56,608 nt of DNA from Lentzea waywayandensis (GTDB lineage: Bacteria; Actinomycetota; Actinomycetes; Mycobacteriales; Pseudonocardiaceae): assembly GCF_900115955.1 (NCBI RefSeq), contig NZ_FOYL01000025.1, positions 1-56,608 on the forward strand, in the 5' to 3' direction. A model generated the notes under the pieces. That model was not told the DNA's origin. It did not search any database and saw only the letters and a list, made by a program, of their open reading frames with translations. The first letter of the stretch is position 1, and every line of letters starts with the position of its first letter. Both the position numbers and the translations under genes were made by a program. Shown in pieces: positions 40,077 through 48,825 of the stretch.

Positions 40077-40110
40077 ATGGGCCCCTGACCAGTCCGGTCA
40101 GAGGCCCATC
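40077..40110. terminator. Terminator hairpin next to tRNA-Tyr
   Basis: GATGGGCCCCTGACC and GGTCAGAGGCCCATC pair around AGTCC with one mismatch. It lies just past the tRNA-Tyr 3' end on the minus strand and upstream of the PP2C gene. Confidence 0.65.
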
Positions 40111-40119
40111 AGTCCTGCG

Positions 40120-40200
40120 TGGCGGGTAGAGGATTCGAACCTCTGTAGCTTTCGCGACGGATTTACAGTCCGCTCCCATTGGCCGCTCGGGCAACCCGCC
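40120..40200 (-). tRNA. trnY: tRNA-Tyr (GTA)
   Basis: This 81-base type II tRNA begins GGCGGGTTGCCCGAGCGGCC and ends ACCCGCC with A as discriminator. The anticodon loop ACTGTAAATC gives GTA. A long variable arm is present, as expected for bacterial tRNA-Tyr. Confidence 0.94.
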
Positions 40201-40319
40201 CCACACCGCCGTAACGGTGCGGGCAGAACAATACATAACCCCTTCGGGACGCCCCAAATCGGGGTACCCCAGTAGCATCGACGCTGGCTGTGAACCCGAG
40301 ATCGTTGAGGAGTGAAGTC

Positions 40320-40811
40320 GTGGCGGACCCGTCGTTCGACGTGGTGAGCAAGGTGGACCGACAGGAGGTCGACAACGCGCTCAACCAGGCCTCCAAGGAG
40401 CTGAGCACGCGCTTCGACTTCCGCGGGACCAACACCACAGTGGCCTGGGCCGGCGAGGAGGCGATCACCTTCACCTCCGAGACCGAGGAGCGCTGCAAGG
40501 CGGCGGTCGACGTCTTCCAGGAGAAGCTGGTGAAACGCAACATCTCGATGAAGGCGTTCGAGGTGGGCGAGCCCGCGGTGTCCGGAAAGGTGTTCAAGGT
40601 CACGGGAAACCTCGTGCAGGGCATCACGTCCGAGAAGGCCAAGGAGATCGCCAAGAAGATCCGCGACGAGGCGCCCAAGGGCGTTCAGGCGCAGATCCAG
40701 GGCGACCAGTTGCGGGTGTCCGGCAAGAAGAAGGACCACCTGCAGGACGTCATCACCCTGCTGAAGGGCTCTGACTTCGGCATCGCCATCCAGTTCACCA
40801 ACTACCGGTGA
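40320..40811 (+). CDS. yajQ: YajQ family nucleotide-binding protein
   Basis: GTG 40320 (VADPSFDVVSKVDRQEVDNA) gives the standard 163-residue length of UPF0234/YajQ. Conserved parts include STRFDFRGTNTTVAWAGEEA and VKRNISMKAFEVGEP. Some YajQ proteins bind c-di-GMP, which may be relevant since a c-di-GMP hydrolase lies 7 kb away. The stop overlaps the rfbA start (GTGA). Confidence 0.93.
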   Translation: MADPSFDVVSKVDRQEVDNALNQASKELSTRFDFRGTNTTVAWAGEEAITFTSETEERCKAAVDVFQEKLVKRNISMKAFEVGEPAVSGKVFKVTGNLVQGITSEKAKEIAKKIRDEAPKGVQAQIQGDQLRVSGKKKDHLQDVITLLKGSDFGIAIQFTNYR

Positions 40812-41680
40812 AGGGCATCGTCCTCGCCGGCGGCAGTGGGACGCGCCTGCATCCGATCACGCAGGCCGTCTCCAAGCAGTTGCTGCCGGTGTACGACAAG
40901 CCGATGATCTACTACCCGTTGTCGGTGCTCATGCTGGCCGGCATCCGGGAGGTGCTGATCATCAGCACGCCCACCGACCTGCCGCAGTTCCGGCGGCTGC
41001 TCGGCGACGGTTCCCAGTGGGGCATGGCCTTCTCCTACGCGGAGCAGGCCGCGCCGAACGGGCTCGCGGAGGCGTTCATCATCGGCGCTGACTTCGTCGG
41101 TGGCGACGACGTGGCGCTGGTGCTGGGCGACAACATCTTCTACGGCCAGGGTTTCTCCACCACGCTGCAGCAGCACGCGTCCTCTTTGGACGGCTGCGTG
41201 CTGTTCGGGTACCAGGTGAAGGACCCCGAGCGGTACGGCGTGGGCGAGGTCGACGCGACGGGCAGGCTGTTGTCCATCGAGGAGAAGCCCGCCAAGCCGA
41301 AGTCGAACCGGGCGATCACCGGGCTCTACTTCTACGACAACGGCGTGGTCGACATCTCGCGGAACCTCAAGCCGTCGCCGCGTGGCGAGCTGGAGATCAC
41401 CGACGTCAACCTCGCGTACCTGAACGAGGGCCGCGCGCAGCTCGTGGACCTGAGCCGCGGGTTCGCGTGGCTCGACACCGGCACGCACGACTCGCTGCTC
41501 GAAGCCGGGCAGTTCGTGCAGGTGCTGGAGCACCGGACCGGCGTGCGCATCGCGTGTCCCGAGGAAATCGCGCTGCGCATGGGCTTCATCTCCGCGCAGG
41601 AGTGCTACGCGCTCGGCGAGAAGCTCGGCAAGTCCGGATACGGCGAGTACCTCATGGCCGTGGCGAAGGCCGGGCGTTAG
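40808..41680 (+). CDS. rfbA: Glucose-1-phosphate thymidylyltransferase
   Basis: This 290-residue nucleotidyltransferase makes dTDP-glucose, the first step to dTDP-rhamnose and deoxysugars. Motifs are KGIVLAGGSGTRLHPITQAV, SKQLLPVYDKPMIYYPLSVL, VLGDNIFYGQGF, RYGVGEVD and IEEKPAKPKSN. GTG 40808 overlaps the yajQ stop. The rest of the rhamnose set is not in this window. Confidence 0.95.
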   Translation: MKGIVLAGGSGTRLHPITQAVSKQLLPVYDKPMIYYPLSVLMLAGIREVLIISTPTDLPQFRRLLGDGSQWGMAFSYAEQAAPNGLAEAFIIGADFVGGDDVALVLGDNIFYGQGFSTTLQQHASSLDGCVLFGYQVKDPERYGVGEVDATGRLLSIEEKPAKPKSNRAITGLYFYDNGVVDISRNLKPSPRGELEITDVNLAYLNEGRAQLVDLSRGFAWLDTGTHDSLLEAGQFVQVLEHRTGVRIACPEEIALRMGFISAQECYALGEKLGKSGYGEYLMAVAKAGR

Positions 41681-42540
41681 CGCCGGGCCATCTCCTCGAG
41701 CCTGCGGATGCGGTCGGCGATCGGCGGGTGGGTCGAGAACCACTTCGCGAACTGCTCCCCCGAGCGGAACGGGTTCGCGATCATCAGGTGGCTCTGCGAC
41801 ACCACCTCCGGCTCCGGTGCGAGCGGCGCCGCCCGCGTCCCCAGCTCGATCTTGCGCAACGCGTTCGCGAGCGACAGCGGGTCGCCGGTGAGTTCCGAGC
41901 CCGCCTGGTCGGCCTGGAACTCGCGTGAGCGGCTCACGGCCAGGCGCACGACGGTGGCCGCGATCGGGCCGAGCAGCGCGATCAGGAGCAGGCCGAGCGG
42001 GCCCGGTCCGTCGTCGTCGCTGTCACCGCCGCCGAAGATGCTCGCGAACAGGGCCAGGTTCGCGAGCATCGTGATCACGCCGGCCAGCGCGCCCGCCACG
42101 CAGCTGATCAGGATGTCGCGGTTGTAGACGTGCGCGAGCTCGTGGCCGAGCACGGCGCGCAGTTCGCGTTCGTCGAGCAGGTCCAGGATGCCCGTGGTGC
42201 AGCACACGGCGGCGTTGCGCGGGTTGCGGCCCGTCGCGAACGCGTTCGGTGCGGCGGTCGGGCTCAGGAAGAGCCTGGGCATGGGCTGGCGCGCCTTCTG
42301 CGACAGCTCCCGCACGATCGCGTAGAGCACTGGTTGCTCCACCTGCGACACAGGTACCGCCCGCATCGCGCGCAGCGCGAGCTTGTCCGAGTTGAAGTAC
42401 GCGTAGGCGTTCACGCCCAAGGCCAACAGCAGGCCGATGACCAGTGCGGTCCGGCCGAACAGGCTGCTGATCAGCACGATCAGCGCGCTCATCCCGCCGA
42501 GCAGCACGGCCGTCTTCAACCCGTTGAAGTGCTTGTGCAC
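41677..42540 (-). CDS. htpX: Membrane zinc metalloprotease HtpX
   Basis: This 287-residue M48 protease has two N-terminal membrane helices, the zinc motif HELAHV (AVLGHELAHVYNRD) near residue 132, two further helices and a downstream Glu ligand (REFQADQAGSELTG). It degrades damaged membrane proteins. It overlaps the rfbA tail by four bases in opposite orientation and starts 18 bases past nuoI, so it may share that transcript. Confidence 0.95.
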   Translation of the reverse strand: MHKHFNGLKTAVLLGGMSALIVLISSLFGRTALVIGLLLALGVNAYAYFNSDKLALRAMRAVPVSQVEQPVLYAIVRELSQKARQPMPRLFLSPTAAPNAFATGRNPRNAAVCCTTGILDLLDERELRAVLGHELAHVYNRDILISCVAGALAGVITMLANLALFASIFGGGDSDDDGPGPLGLLLIALLGPIAATVVRLAVSRSREFQADQAGSELTGDPLSLANALRKIELGTRAAPLAPEPEVVSQSHLMIANPFRSGEQFAKWFSTHPPIADRIRRLEEMARR

Positions 42541-42558
42541 GGTTTTCGCCTCCGGGTT

Positions 42559-43011
42559 TTACGTCCTACCTCTCAACGAACCAGGCCGTCGTCCGGTTCC
42601 GGTGGCGGTTTCGGGCGCGGCCTCCGCGGCCGGGTCGAGCTGGGGCGGCGGTGGCACCTTCTCGACCCAGGTGGACAGCACGTCCCGTTCGTGGACGAGC
42701 TCCGCGACGGCACCCTCGCCGTCGATCGACCCCGTTCCCGGATAACCGAACTCCGGCGCCCAGTGCAGGGCGTCGAACGGGCAGACCTCGACGCAGATGC
42801 CGCAGTACAGACACTGGCCGTAGTCGATCGCGAACCGGTCGAGCACGTTGCGGCTGCGCGGGCGGGCGCTGCCGGGCTGCTCCTCGACCTCGGTGTGCGA
42901 CGTGATGTGGATGCACCAGTCAGGACACTCGCGCGCGCAGATCATGCAGACCGTGCAGTTGGCCTCCAACAGCGCGATGACGCCCCTCGTGCGCGGCGGA
43001 AGGTTCGTCAC
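42559..43011 (-). CDS. nuoI: NuoI-like 2x[4Fe-4S] ferredoxin-type subunit
   Basis: GTG 43011 overlaps the nuoC stop, giving 150 residues. Two cluster motifs are intact: CTVCMICARECPDWC and CLYCGICVEVCP. They are followed by the NuoI-type FDALHWAPEFGYPG. A Pro-rich tail ends the protein. It belongs to a three-gene nuoB-nuoC-nuoI set; the other complex I subunits are absent here. Confidence 0.9.
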   Translation of the reverse strand: MTNLPPRTRGVIALLEANCTVCMICARECPDWCIHITSHTEVEEQPGSARPRSRNVLDRFAIDYGQCLYCGICVEVCPFDALHWAPEFGYPGTGSIDGEGAVAELVHERDVLSTWVEKVPPPPQLDPAAEAAPETATGTGRRPGSLRGRT

Positions 43012-43538
43012 GACGTGCTCTCCTCTTCGCGGCGCGGGCCCCAGGACGGGTCCGGAACGCCAGGTGGTGCGGTGCGGCGCCGGCTCGGGGCGCTCGTGTT
43101 GTCCTCGCCGGGTTCGAGGGCGCCCGGCCACGGACGCACGACGCGGGAGGCCAGCACGAAGTCCTTGCGCAGCGGGTGGCCCTGGAAGCTGTCGGGCAGC
43201 AGCAGGTGCTCGGGCTCGCCGTCGACGGTGACGCCGAACATCTCGGCAGCCTCGCGCTCGTGCCAGAGCGCGCCCTTCCAGAGGTGGGCGACGCTCGGCA
43301 ACGCGTCGGTCTCCGAAATCTCGGTGCGCAGCATCACGCCTTCGCGCGTCTGCGGATTGATGACGTGCAGGAACACCGCGTGGCGTTGACCTGCGGCGCC
43401 CGGCCGGCCCGCGTCCTCGACGCCGAGCCAGTCGAACATCACGCAGCCGTTCCCGTGGTGTTCGGTCGCGGTGGCCAGCCAGCCGGCGAGCTCCACGTGG
43501 TGGATGGTCTGGCCGAACGCGGTCTTCGGGGTGGTCAT
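43008..43538 (-). CDS. nuoC: NuoC-like (30-kDa) subunit
   Basis: ATG 43538 (MTTPKTAFGQTIHHVELAGW) forms an ATGA overlap with nuoB; 176 residues. The 30-kDa signature is visible: HEREAAEMFGVTVDGEPEHL, LLPDSFQGHPLRKDF and PWPGALEPGED. The first half is compressed compared with standard NuoC. It lies between NuoB-like and NuoI-like genes. Confidence 0.88.
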   Translation of the reverse strand: MTTPKTAFGQTIHHVELAGWLATATEHHGNGCVMFDWLGVEDAGRPGAAGQRHAVFLHVINPQTREGVMLRTEISETDALPSVAHLWKGALWHEREAAEMFGVTVDGEPEHLLLPDSFQGHPLRKDFVLASRVVRPWPGALEPGEDNTSAPSRRRTAPPGVPDPSWGPRREEESTS

Positions 43539-43945
43539 GCGTTCACCAGCCCGTGCAGCGCCCTGAGGCCTTCGAGCAGCGCTTCGGGCCGCGGCGGGCA
43601 GCCGGGAACGGCGACGTGGACCGGCAGGGCCTGGTCGATCCCCTTGGTGACGCTGTAGGAATCCCAGTACGGGCCGCCGGTGTTGCTGCAGGCGCCCACG
43701 GAGATCACGTAGCGGGGTTCGGGCATGGCCTCGTAACTGCGGAGGACAGCAGGCAACATGACGTCCGTGACGGTGCCGGAGACAACGAGAACGTGCGCCT
43801 CGCCCGCGCCGTCGACCGGCGTGACGCCGAGGTCGGGAAGGCGGTCGAGAGCTGCCATCACTTCGACTCCGCAGCAGGCGAGTCCGAGTTCGAGCACGGT
43901 GACCTGGTAGGTGGTGCCCCAGTCCAGGCGAGCGGAAGCCGTCAC
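43535..43945 (-). CDS. nuoB: NuoB-like (20-kDa) Fe-S subunit
   Basis: All four cluster-N2 cysteines are present: LELGLACCGVEVMAALDRL, VGACSNTGGPYWDSYSV and VPGCPPRPEALLEGL. GTG 43945 gives 136 residues, shorter than complex I NuoB and more like hydrogenase-type small subunits. An upstream start is possible; no clear SD decides it. It begins the nuoBCI operon, divergent from a LysR gene. Confidence 0.85.
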   Translation of the reverse strand: MTASARLDWGTTYQVTVLELGLACCGVEVMAALDRLPDLGVTPVDGAGEAHVLVVSGTVTDVMLPAVLRSYEAMPEPRYVISVGACSNTGGPYWDSYSVTKGIDQALPVHVAVPGCPPRPEALLEGLRALHGLVNA

Positions 43946-44170
43946 AACGGCTGAGGGTAATACTTGGGGGCCCACCGGCTTGCGCTGGCGGACCCCCACC
44001 CCCCAATGATTCCCCCCGGAATCGGCTCCCACGCGTGGTCGCCGCGGATAGTTTTGTACACCCGCGCTATAAGTGTCCAGGGATTTGCCGACAGGATCTG
44101 CAGATAATTTGTCGGCGAAATGCGGTCAAGTTCAGTTCAACTGATCGGTAGAACATCAGAGAGGGTCTCG

Positions 44171-45202
44171 ATGTCCGGCTCGTCCCAGTTGGTGCTCCCC
44201 ACCAGCACCTCGCTGCACCGTTTGCTGAACATGCCCGGTGCTCTACTGGATACCACGATGGACCAGCTCAGGACCCTTCTCACGGTGCATGAGACCCGTT
44301 CGGCCCTACGCGCCGCGAGGGCGTTGGGACGTGAGCAGTCGAGTGTGCAGAAGCAGCTCGACACGTTGAACAGGAACTTCCTGGAACTGTGCGGCGAAGC
44401 GCTCGTGGTGAAGCAGGGACGTGGAAAGGACGTGCTGTTCACGCCGACTGGTGAGTCACTCGTCGAATTGGCGCGAGAGACGCTCGCGGAGTGGCTCGAC
44501 GGAATTCACGAGTGCCGCCGCAAGCTCGGCACGACCGTCACCGTGGGCACGACGCGATACATGCTGGACACGCTCGCGAAGGCGTGGCACCACGTGTCGG
44601 ACGAGTTCCGCGAACGCGACGTGGACCTCAAGGTCGTGCACATCCGCACCAAGGACATCTGGACGAAGCTGGAGACGCGGGAGGTCGACGTCGTGTGCGG
44701 CAGCGTCGTGACGCGGGCCGGCGCGGGCTGGGAACGGCCGGAGTTCGACGTGATCGAGTGGCGGCGCGGTGGCCTCGCGTTGCTGACGAACCTGCCGGAG
44801 ACGGTTGTCGGCGAGCGCGTGCGGGTACCTCAGCTCAGGTCGGTCCCGTTGGTCGTGCCGGGGGCGGGGCTGATCGCGGAGTTCCTGAAGGGCTGGTTCG
44901 GGCCGGACTACCGGCAGGGGCTCGACATCGCGGCCGAGATCGACGAGATCCAGTACGGCATCTCGCTGCTGCGCTCCAACCTCGTCCAGGGAGCCATGAT
45001 CGTGACGTCTGGTTTGGGCGTGGTGGCGTCGAACAACGAACTCCGGGAGGGAGGCGGCCTCCGGGTCGTCGAGCTCGCAGATGACTCAATGGAGCGGCTT
45101 GTGGGCGTTTTCGCCCGAACGGACGAACTGGCGAAGCATCCGGCGGACCATCCGCTGAACCTGCTGTGGTCGGCCTTCAAAGCAGAAGCGCCCCGGCCGT
45201 AG
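44171..45202 (+). CDS. LysR-family transcriptional regulator
   Basis: The regulator of 343 residues starts at ATG 44171, with GAGAGGG five bases upstream. The HTH region follows a short lead (TTMDQLRTLLTVHETRSALR, REQSSVQKQLDTLNRNFLEL). The substrate-binding-like domain follows, with LGTTVTVGTTRYMLDTLAKA and VVASNNELREGGGLRVVELA. It is unusual in its charged HTH (AARALGREQSSVQKQLDTL). It is divergent from nuoBCI-htpX, 225 bases away, and may control that operon. Confidence 0.85.
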   Translation: MSGSSQLVLPTSTSLHRLLNMPGALLDTTMDQLRTLLTVHETRSALRAARALGREQSSVQKQLDTLNRNFLELCGEALVVKQGRGKDVLFTPTGESLVELARETLAEWLDGIHECRRKLGTTVTVGTTRYMLDTLAKAWHHVSDEFRERDVDLKVVHIRTKDIWTKLETREVDVVCGSVVTRAGAGWERPEFDVIEWRRGGLALLTNLPETVVGERVRVPQLRSVPLVVPGAGLIAEFLKGWFGPDYRQGLDIAAEIDEIQYGISLLRSNLVQGAMIVTSGLGVVASNNELREGGGLRVVELADDSMERLVGVFARTDELAKHPADHPLNLLWSAFKAEAPRP

Positions 45203-45218
45203 CCGAGGCGCTTCTGCT
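45181..45218. terminator. Terminator overlapping the LysR 3' end
   Basis: Twelve-base perfect arms AGCAGAAGCGCC (45181-45192) and its complement (45207-45218) with a 14-base loop lie over the LysR stop. A TGTTT tail follows on the plus strand. It may also serve the convergent small gene. Confidence 0.75.
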
Positions 45219-45227
45219 GTTTCCTGC

Positions 45228-45377
45228 CTACTTCTTCGCGGGTGTCATGGCGTCGTGCTCAGGCCTGCGTTGCTCGACGTTGGGACGCTGCTGGGCTTTG
45301 GCCATCTTGGCCAGCCAACTCGTCGCCTCCGAGCGGATCTTCTCCAGCTCGTCGTCGCGTGCCTGTTGCTCGTTCAT
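45228..45377 (-). CDS. Small charged protein, unknown
   Basis: This 49-residue protein (MNEQQARDDELEKIRSEATS) begins at ATG 45377 with GGGAG six bases upstream. It is charged and helical, ending DAMTPAKK. No family is recognised. The codon use and clear SD support it as a real small gene. Confidence 0.55.
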   Translation of the reverse strand: MNEQQARDDELEKIRSEATSWLAKMAKAQQRPNVEQRRPEHDAMTPAKK

Positions 45378-45525
45378 CGGCCACTCCCTGCGTTCGGGGA
45401 TCGCGTTCGATGGGAGCACTACCGGGCGTGTGCCCGCTAGGGCCGCCATGCTTGTGGGTGAACCTGATTGACAGCATCGTCCGCCGATAGGTTTTACGCA
45501 CCCCGACACGGCGTGTTTGGCTTCT

Positions 45526-46320
45526 TTAGTACCCCCGGTACCCGCCACCGAGGCCCATGCTGACCAGACCGGGGTGGTTCTGGAAGCCGCCGTACCGCGC
45601 GTAGGTGTAGCGAACGCCCGCGATGATGTTGTCGACCGGCGCGAGGATGTTGTCGTAGCCGGCCAGCTTGTAGGCGTTGAACGTCGGGTCGATGCACTGC
45701 ATCAGGCCCTTGGACGGCGTGCCGCGCATCGCGTTGGAGTCCCAGTTGTTGACGGCGTTGGGGTTGCCGTTCGACTCCTTGATGATGATCGTGTAGATCT
45801 CGTCGATGCTGTTGTTGTCGATGTTGGTGCCGTTGGCCTGCAGGACCTTGATGGCGTCCTTGATCCAGCCCTCGATCTCGCGCTGCTTGGCGGGCTTGCG
45901 CATCTCGATCTGACGCTCGGCCTCGGCCTTCGCGGCGGCCTCACGCTGGGCGTGCGCGTCCGCGGCGGCCTTCGTGGCCTGCTCGAAGGTCTGCTGCGCG
46001 TACATCTGCTGGAACTGCAGAAGGCGGCCGACCTGGTTGCCGGGGTTGACGTCGTGCACCGTCTGGATCGTCTTGACCTGCTGGTCGGGAAGAGCGCCCA
46101 GCTCGGCCGCGCCCGCGGCGAGTTCGGTCGAGGAGCCGCTGGTGGCGGCGTTGGCGATGGCTGCGGTGCCGGCGGCGACACCCGCTGCGACGACGATCGC
46201 GCTCACACGGTGAGCAAGCGGAACCTTGTCGTCCTCGACGCGATGAGCGCCGGGCTTGATTTCCTGTCTGGGCACGACCGTGTACACGGTTCGGCCATCG
46301 GCTTTGCTGTGCCGGGCCAA
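45526..46320 (-). CDS. Secreted SLT-domain lytic transglycosylase
   Basis: TTG 46320 (MARHSKADGRTVYTVVPRQE) is chosen because AGGAGG lies seven bases upstream, giving 264 residues. A cytoplasmic lead, a hydrophobic export segment (AHRVSAIVVAAGVAAGTAAI), a charged coiled region (residues 90-150) and a C-terminal SLT domain follow. The SLT part has the catalytic Glu in YTIIIKESNGNPNAVNNWDS and GTPSKGLMQCIDPTFNAYKL. It cleaves peptidoglycan glycan strands. It has a long upstream non-coding region. Confidence 0.9.
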   Translation of the reverse strand: MARHSKADGRTVYTVVPRQEIKPGAHRVEDDKVPLAHRVSAIVVAAGVAAGTAAIANAATSGSSTELAAGAAELGALPDQQVKTIQTVHDVNPGNQVGRLLQFQQMYAQQTFEQATKAAADAHAQREAAAKAEAERQIEMRKPAKQREIEGWIKDAIKVLQANGTNIDNNSIDEIYTIIIKESNGNPNAVNNWDSNAMRGTPSKGLMQCIDPTFNAYKLAGYDNILAPVDNIIAGVRYTYARYGGFQNHPGLVSMGLGGGYRGY

Positions 46321-46806
46321 GGGGGAGCCTCCTGCGTCGGGGAGCTTGGTCTCCGGCAAACCCGGGCGGGGGTTTCCGGGGGACTTTGGACCCTTGGTGC
46401 TGTGGTTCCTGTGTCCTGCCGGTGACCAAACCGTTATCGGCGGGCGAGAACGTAACCTCGCGTCACGAGCGCAGGCAAGCTTGAGCGCCCGATGGGTGAC
46501 TCTCGTCACGTTTCCGATGAGTTGGGCTATCCGTTGCTGACAGACAGTCAACGAGCCTTGTGAGTCCTGCGTAAGTTCATCGTTGCCTCCTGACGAACTG
46601 GCGGAGCTGTCTGTTAGTTCGCTGCTAGCCCGGCTCTCGTTATGGGTTACGTCCACGACCACGCGATCGAGTGATGCGGTCACGCTTCGTGTTCATATCG
46701 GGGTGCGGGGTGCTGACCTGCGGGGACTTGATCGCTGGACAGCGTTTTTCTGGCTCTGGAGAGGGGTACGGAGGGACAGCGTGTCCGGTTCACCCGATGT
46801 TGTGGG
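46321..46806. other. Long upstream region of the transglycosylase gene
   Basis: These 486 bases have no credible gene. The minus-strand open frame here continues into the transglycosylase but has no SD. GC-rich inverted segments lie at 46340-46400 around the SD (for example CCAAG and CTTGG flanking AGGAGG). A riboswitch or attenuator is possible, since related genes in actinobacteria are often under c-di-AMP control, but the consensus is not clearly met. Confidence 0.5.
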
Positions 46807-47184
46807 TTAACTCTTGCGCTTCTGCTCCAGCGCCTTGAGGACCCAGTCCGGGCTGTCGCCGGGGCTCTCGTTGAAGGCGATCGCGGCGTCCGGCTGATGC
46901 CAGTGCACGAGATTGACCACGGTCTGGAAGAGCTCCAGCAGACCCGGTCCCTTGCGGATGCCGCCGCCGATCAGGACGGCGTCGTACTGCCGGCTCTTGA
47001 GCTTCTCGACGATCTTCGCCTGGGCGCGGCCGTCCAGTTCGTCGAAGTCGATGAGCAAGAGGTCTTCGGCGAGGCCGAGCTCGGCGAACGCCTTGCTGCC
47101 TTGCTCGATGCCGGCGGCGACGGGCGCGGGGTCGAAGCCGGGGATGGTGTGGGGATCGAAGCCGATCGCGAGGATGTTGGGCAC
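46807..47184 (-). CDS. Conserved small alpha/beta protein, unknown
   Basis: This 125-residue protein starts at GTG 47184 (MPNILAIGFDPHTIPGFDPA). It has a Rossmann-like beginning, LLLIDFDELDGRAQAKIVEK, and AVLIGGGIRKGPGLLELFQT. No family name can be given. It follows the APH-family kinase by 10 bases and is likely co-transcribed. Confidence 0.75.
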   Translation of the reverse strand: MPNILAIGFDPHTIPGFDPAPVAAGIEQGSKAFAELGLAEDLLLIDFDELDGRAQAKIVEKLKSRQYDAVLIGGGIRKGPGLLELFQTVVNLVHWHQPDAAIAFNESPGDSPDWVLKALEQKRKS

Positions 47185-47194
47185 CCGTCCGAAG

Positions 47195-48031
47195 TTACTG
47201 CGGCCACCAGATGCCGGCCACGAGCTGTTCGAGGAGCTTCAGGACCCCGGCCGGGTCGAAGGGGAGGTCCGCGATGAGGTGCGACGCCTCGCGCGCCTCG
47301 CACTCCACGCGAAGAACGTTCAGGGGGACCTCGGTCGCATCGGAGATGACGTCGAGCACGGCGTGCATGTGCAGGCCGCTGAACCTCGCCAGGAAGAACC
47401 AGTCGTCGAGCGGATCGCCGAAGCGGGCCCACTCGAAGTCCAGCAGTGCGGTCAGCTCGGTGCCGTTCGCGAGCCAGTTGCCCCAGTGGCAGTCGGCGTG
47501 GACCGGGACGGTGTTGCGCGCGTGCTCCGGCGCCCGTGCCGCGATGGCTTTCAGGCCGTCGAGGGTGTTCGGTGGGACAACGCCTTCGAGTTTCTCCGTC
47601 CGGGCGATGAGCTCGTGCCTGCTGGTGAAGCCGCCGTGGTCCGGGACCTCGGCCAGCACCCGTCTGGCCGGTTCCGGAGGCGTCCAGGCGTGGAGGGCCT
47701 CGAGTCGTTCGATCGCCTGCCGGGCCAGATCGAGCGCGGCTCGTTCGCCTGTGTCGGGGAGTCCCATGCCTGGCGCGGCGCCGGGAACGCGGGTGTAGCA
47801 GGCGTAGCGGACGTCGCGGCGGCGCCCGCTCGCCAGCAGCGGAGCCGTGAGACCCGGCGGCAGGTGCGGCGCGAGTGCGATCTCCCGGTCCAGCCGCTCG
47901 TGATCGTTTGCGGCGATGAGCTTCACCACGACGTCGGCACCTATGTAGACGTGGTGCGAACGGCTGCTCACCGGTGCAAGCGGGCCAGGGTCACGGCCGA
48001 GGGCCGACGTGGCGATGGCGCGAGCATCCAT
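47195..48031 (-). CDS. Aminoglycoside phosphotransferase (APH)-family kinase
   Basis: This 278-residue protein has the APH catalytic loop VPVHADCHWGNWLANG (HxDxxxxN) and the metal motif LLDFEWARFGDPLDDWFFLA. The N-terminal lobe has VVVKLIAANDHERLDREIAL. Family members phosphorylate aminoglycosides, homoserine, choline or other small molecules; resistance is not implied. It starts at ATG 48031, close to a decayed GNAT fragment on the other strand. Confidence 0.87.
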   Translation of the reverse strand: MDARAIATSALGRDPGPLAPVSSRSHHVYIGADVVVKLIAANDHERLDREIALAPHLPPGLTAPLLASGRRRDVRYACYTRVPGAAPGMGLPDTGERAALDLARQAIERLEALHAWTPPEPARRVLAEVPDHGGFTSRHELIARTEKLEGVVPPNTLDGLKAIAARAPEHARNTVPVHADCHWGNWLANGTELTALLDFEWARFGDPLDDWFFLARFSGLHMHAVLDVISDATEVPLNVLRVECEAREASHLIADLPFDPAGVLKLLEQLVAGIWWPQ

Positions 48032-48056
48032 GCGGTCAGGCTTTCACCCGGTGTGA

Positions 48057-48188
48057 ACCCAGGCGACAGCCCGTACAGGCCTGAATGCGGTCTCCACGCC
48101 TGACGGGTCCTCCGGGGCGTTCGGGATCTTCGAGAAGGCCGGATTCGCGGCGACCATGCGGTACGTGCGGTGGGCCCTGGAGGTCTGA
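48057..48188 (+). pseudogene. GNAT acetyltransferase C-terminal remnant
   Basis: Reading to the stop at 48186-48188, the last part is GAFGIFEKAGFAATMRYVRW followed by ALEV. The FEKAGF motif is the typical C-terminal alpha4-beta7 region of GNAT enzymes. A stop at 48054-48056 ends the frame upstream, and no N-terminal half is found. The rest appears deleted by or during insertion of the APH gene. Confidence 0.45.
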
Positions 48189-48345
48189 ACGACGAAGGCC
48201 AGGTGAGCGCAGCTACGTCACCCGAACGAGGAAATCTATGGTCGTGGAGGTAGACATCCTCTTCCAGACGTGTGTAGTGTTCTCTTTGTCGGACGAGAGA
48301 TAACATGACACGGGAGATGACGAACTACCCGTGAGATGAGTGCAC

Positions 48346-48562
48346 GACGGTCAGATGTGCCGGAGCCGCAGTTCGAGGGCTCCAGGCAGGTGACCAAGGG
48401 CAGTCGGTCAGCAGTAAGCAAGAAACCGGACCGACGGCCGAGTGATCAGCAAGTGCAGGACGCAGTTGAAGTACGAGTTGCAAGTGCAGGACGGTCAGAT
48501 GTGCCGGAGCCGATCAGTGGAAGGGGTTCCGGCAGGTGACCGAGGCAGTCGGTGCAGTGAAG
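48346..48562 (+). repeat. Imperfect direct repeat in the leader
   Basis: A 23-base identical block lies at 48346-48368 and 48490-48512. Both are followed by diverged copies of GGCAGGTGACC, AGTCGGT and CAGT blocks up to 48420 and 48562. The spacing is 144 bases. This is an ancient duplication in non-coding DNA, suggesting that the unit has a function. Confidence 0.75.
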
Positions 48563-48825
48563 CCGGCACGTGCATGAGGTCCGGTGCCGACAGCCACGTG
48601 AGGAAAGAAAAGTAGTAATCAGAGGAGAAGGGAAGGGTTGCACACCATCGGATCGCCCGCCTTCGGCTGAACTCGGCCGGACGGGTACCGCGGTTCCATC
48701 AGATTGGAAGGTGGTCTTCGGTTAAGCACACGCGATCCCCGCAGCGCCCGCTTCTAGTACGGGGCATGCGGACAGAGGAAGCCGATCTCACGGTCGGCTA
48801 GGTGGAAGTGAAACCCAACAACCCT

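Noticed and set aside
46340..46450. c-di-AMP riboswitch upstream of the transglycosylase
   Set aside because: The conserved GGGTGAATC-type segment is not found, so only a possible leader is reported.
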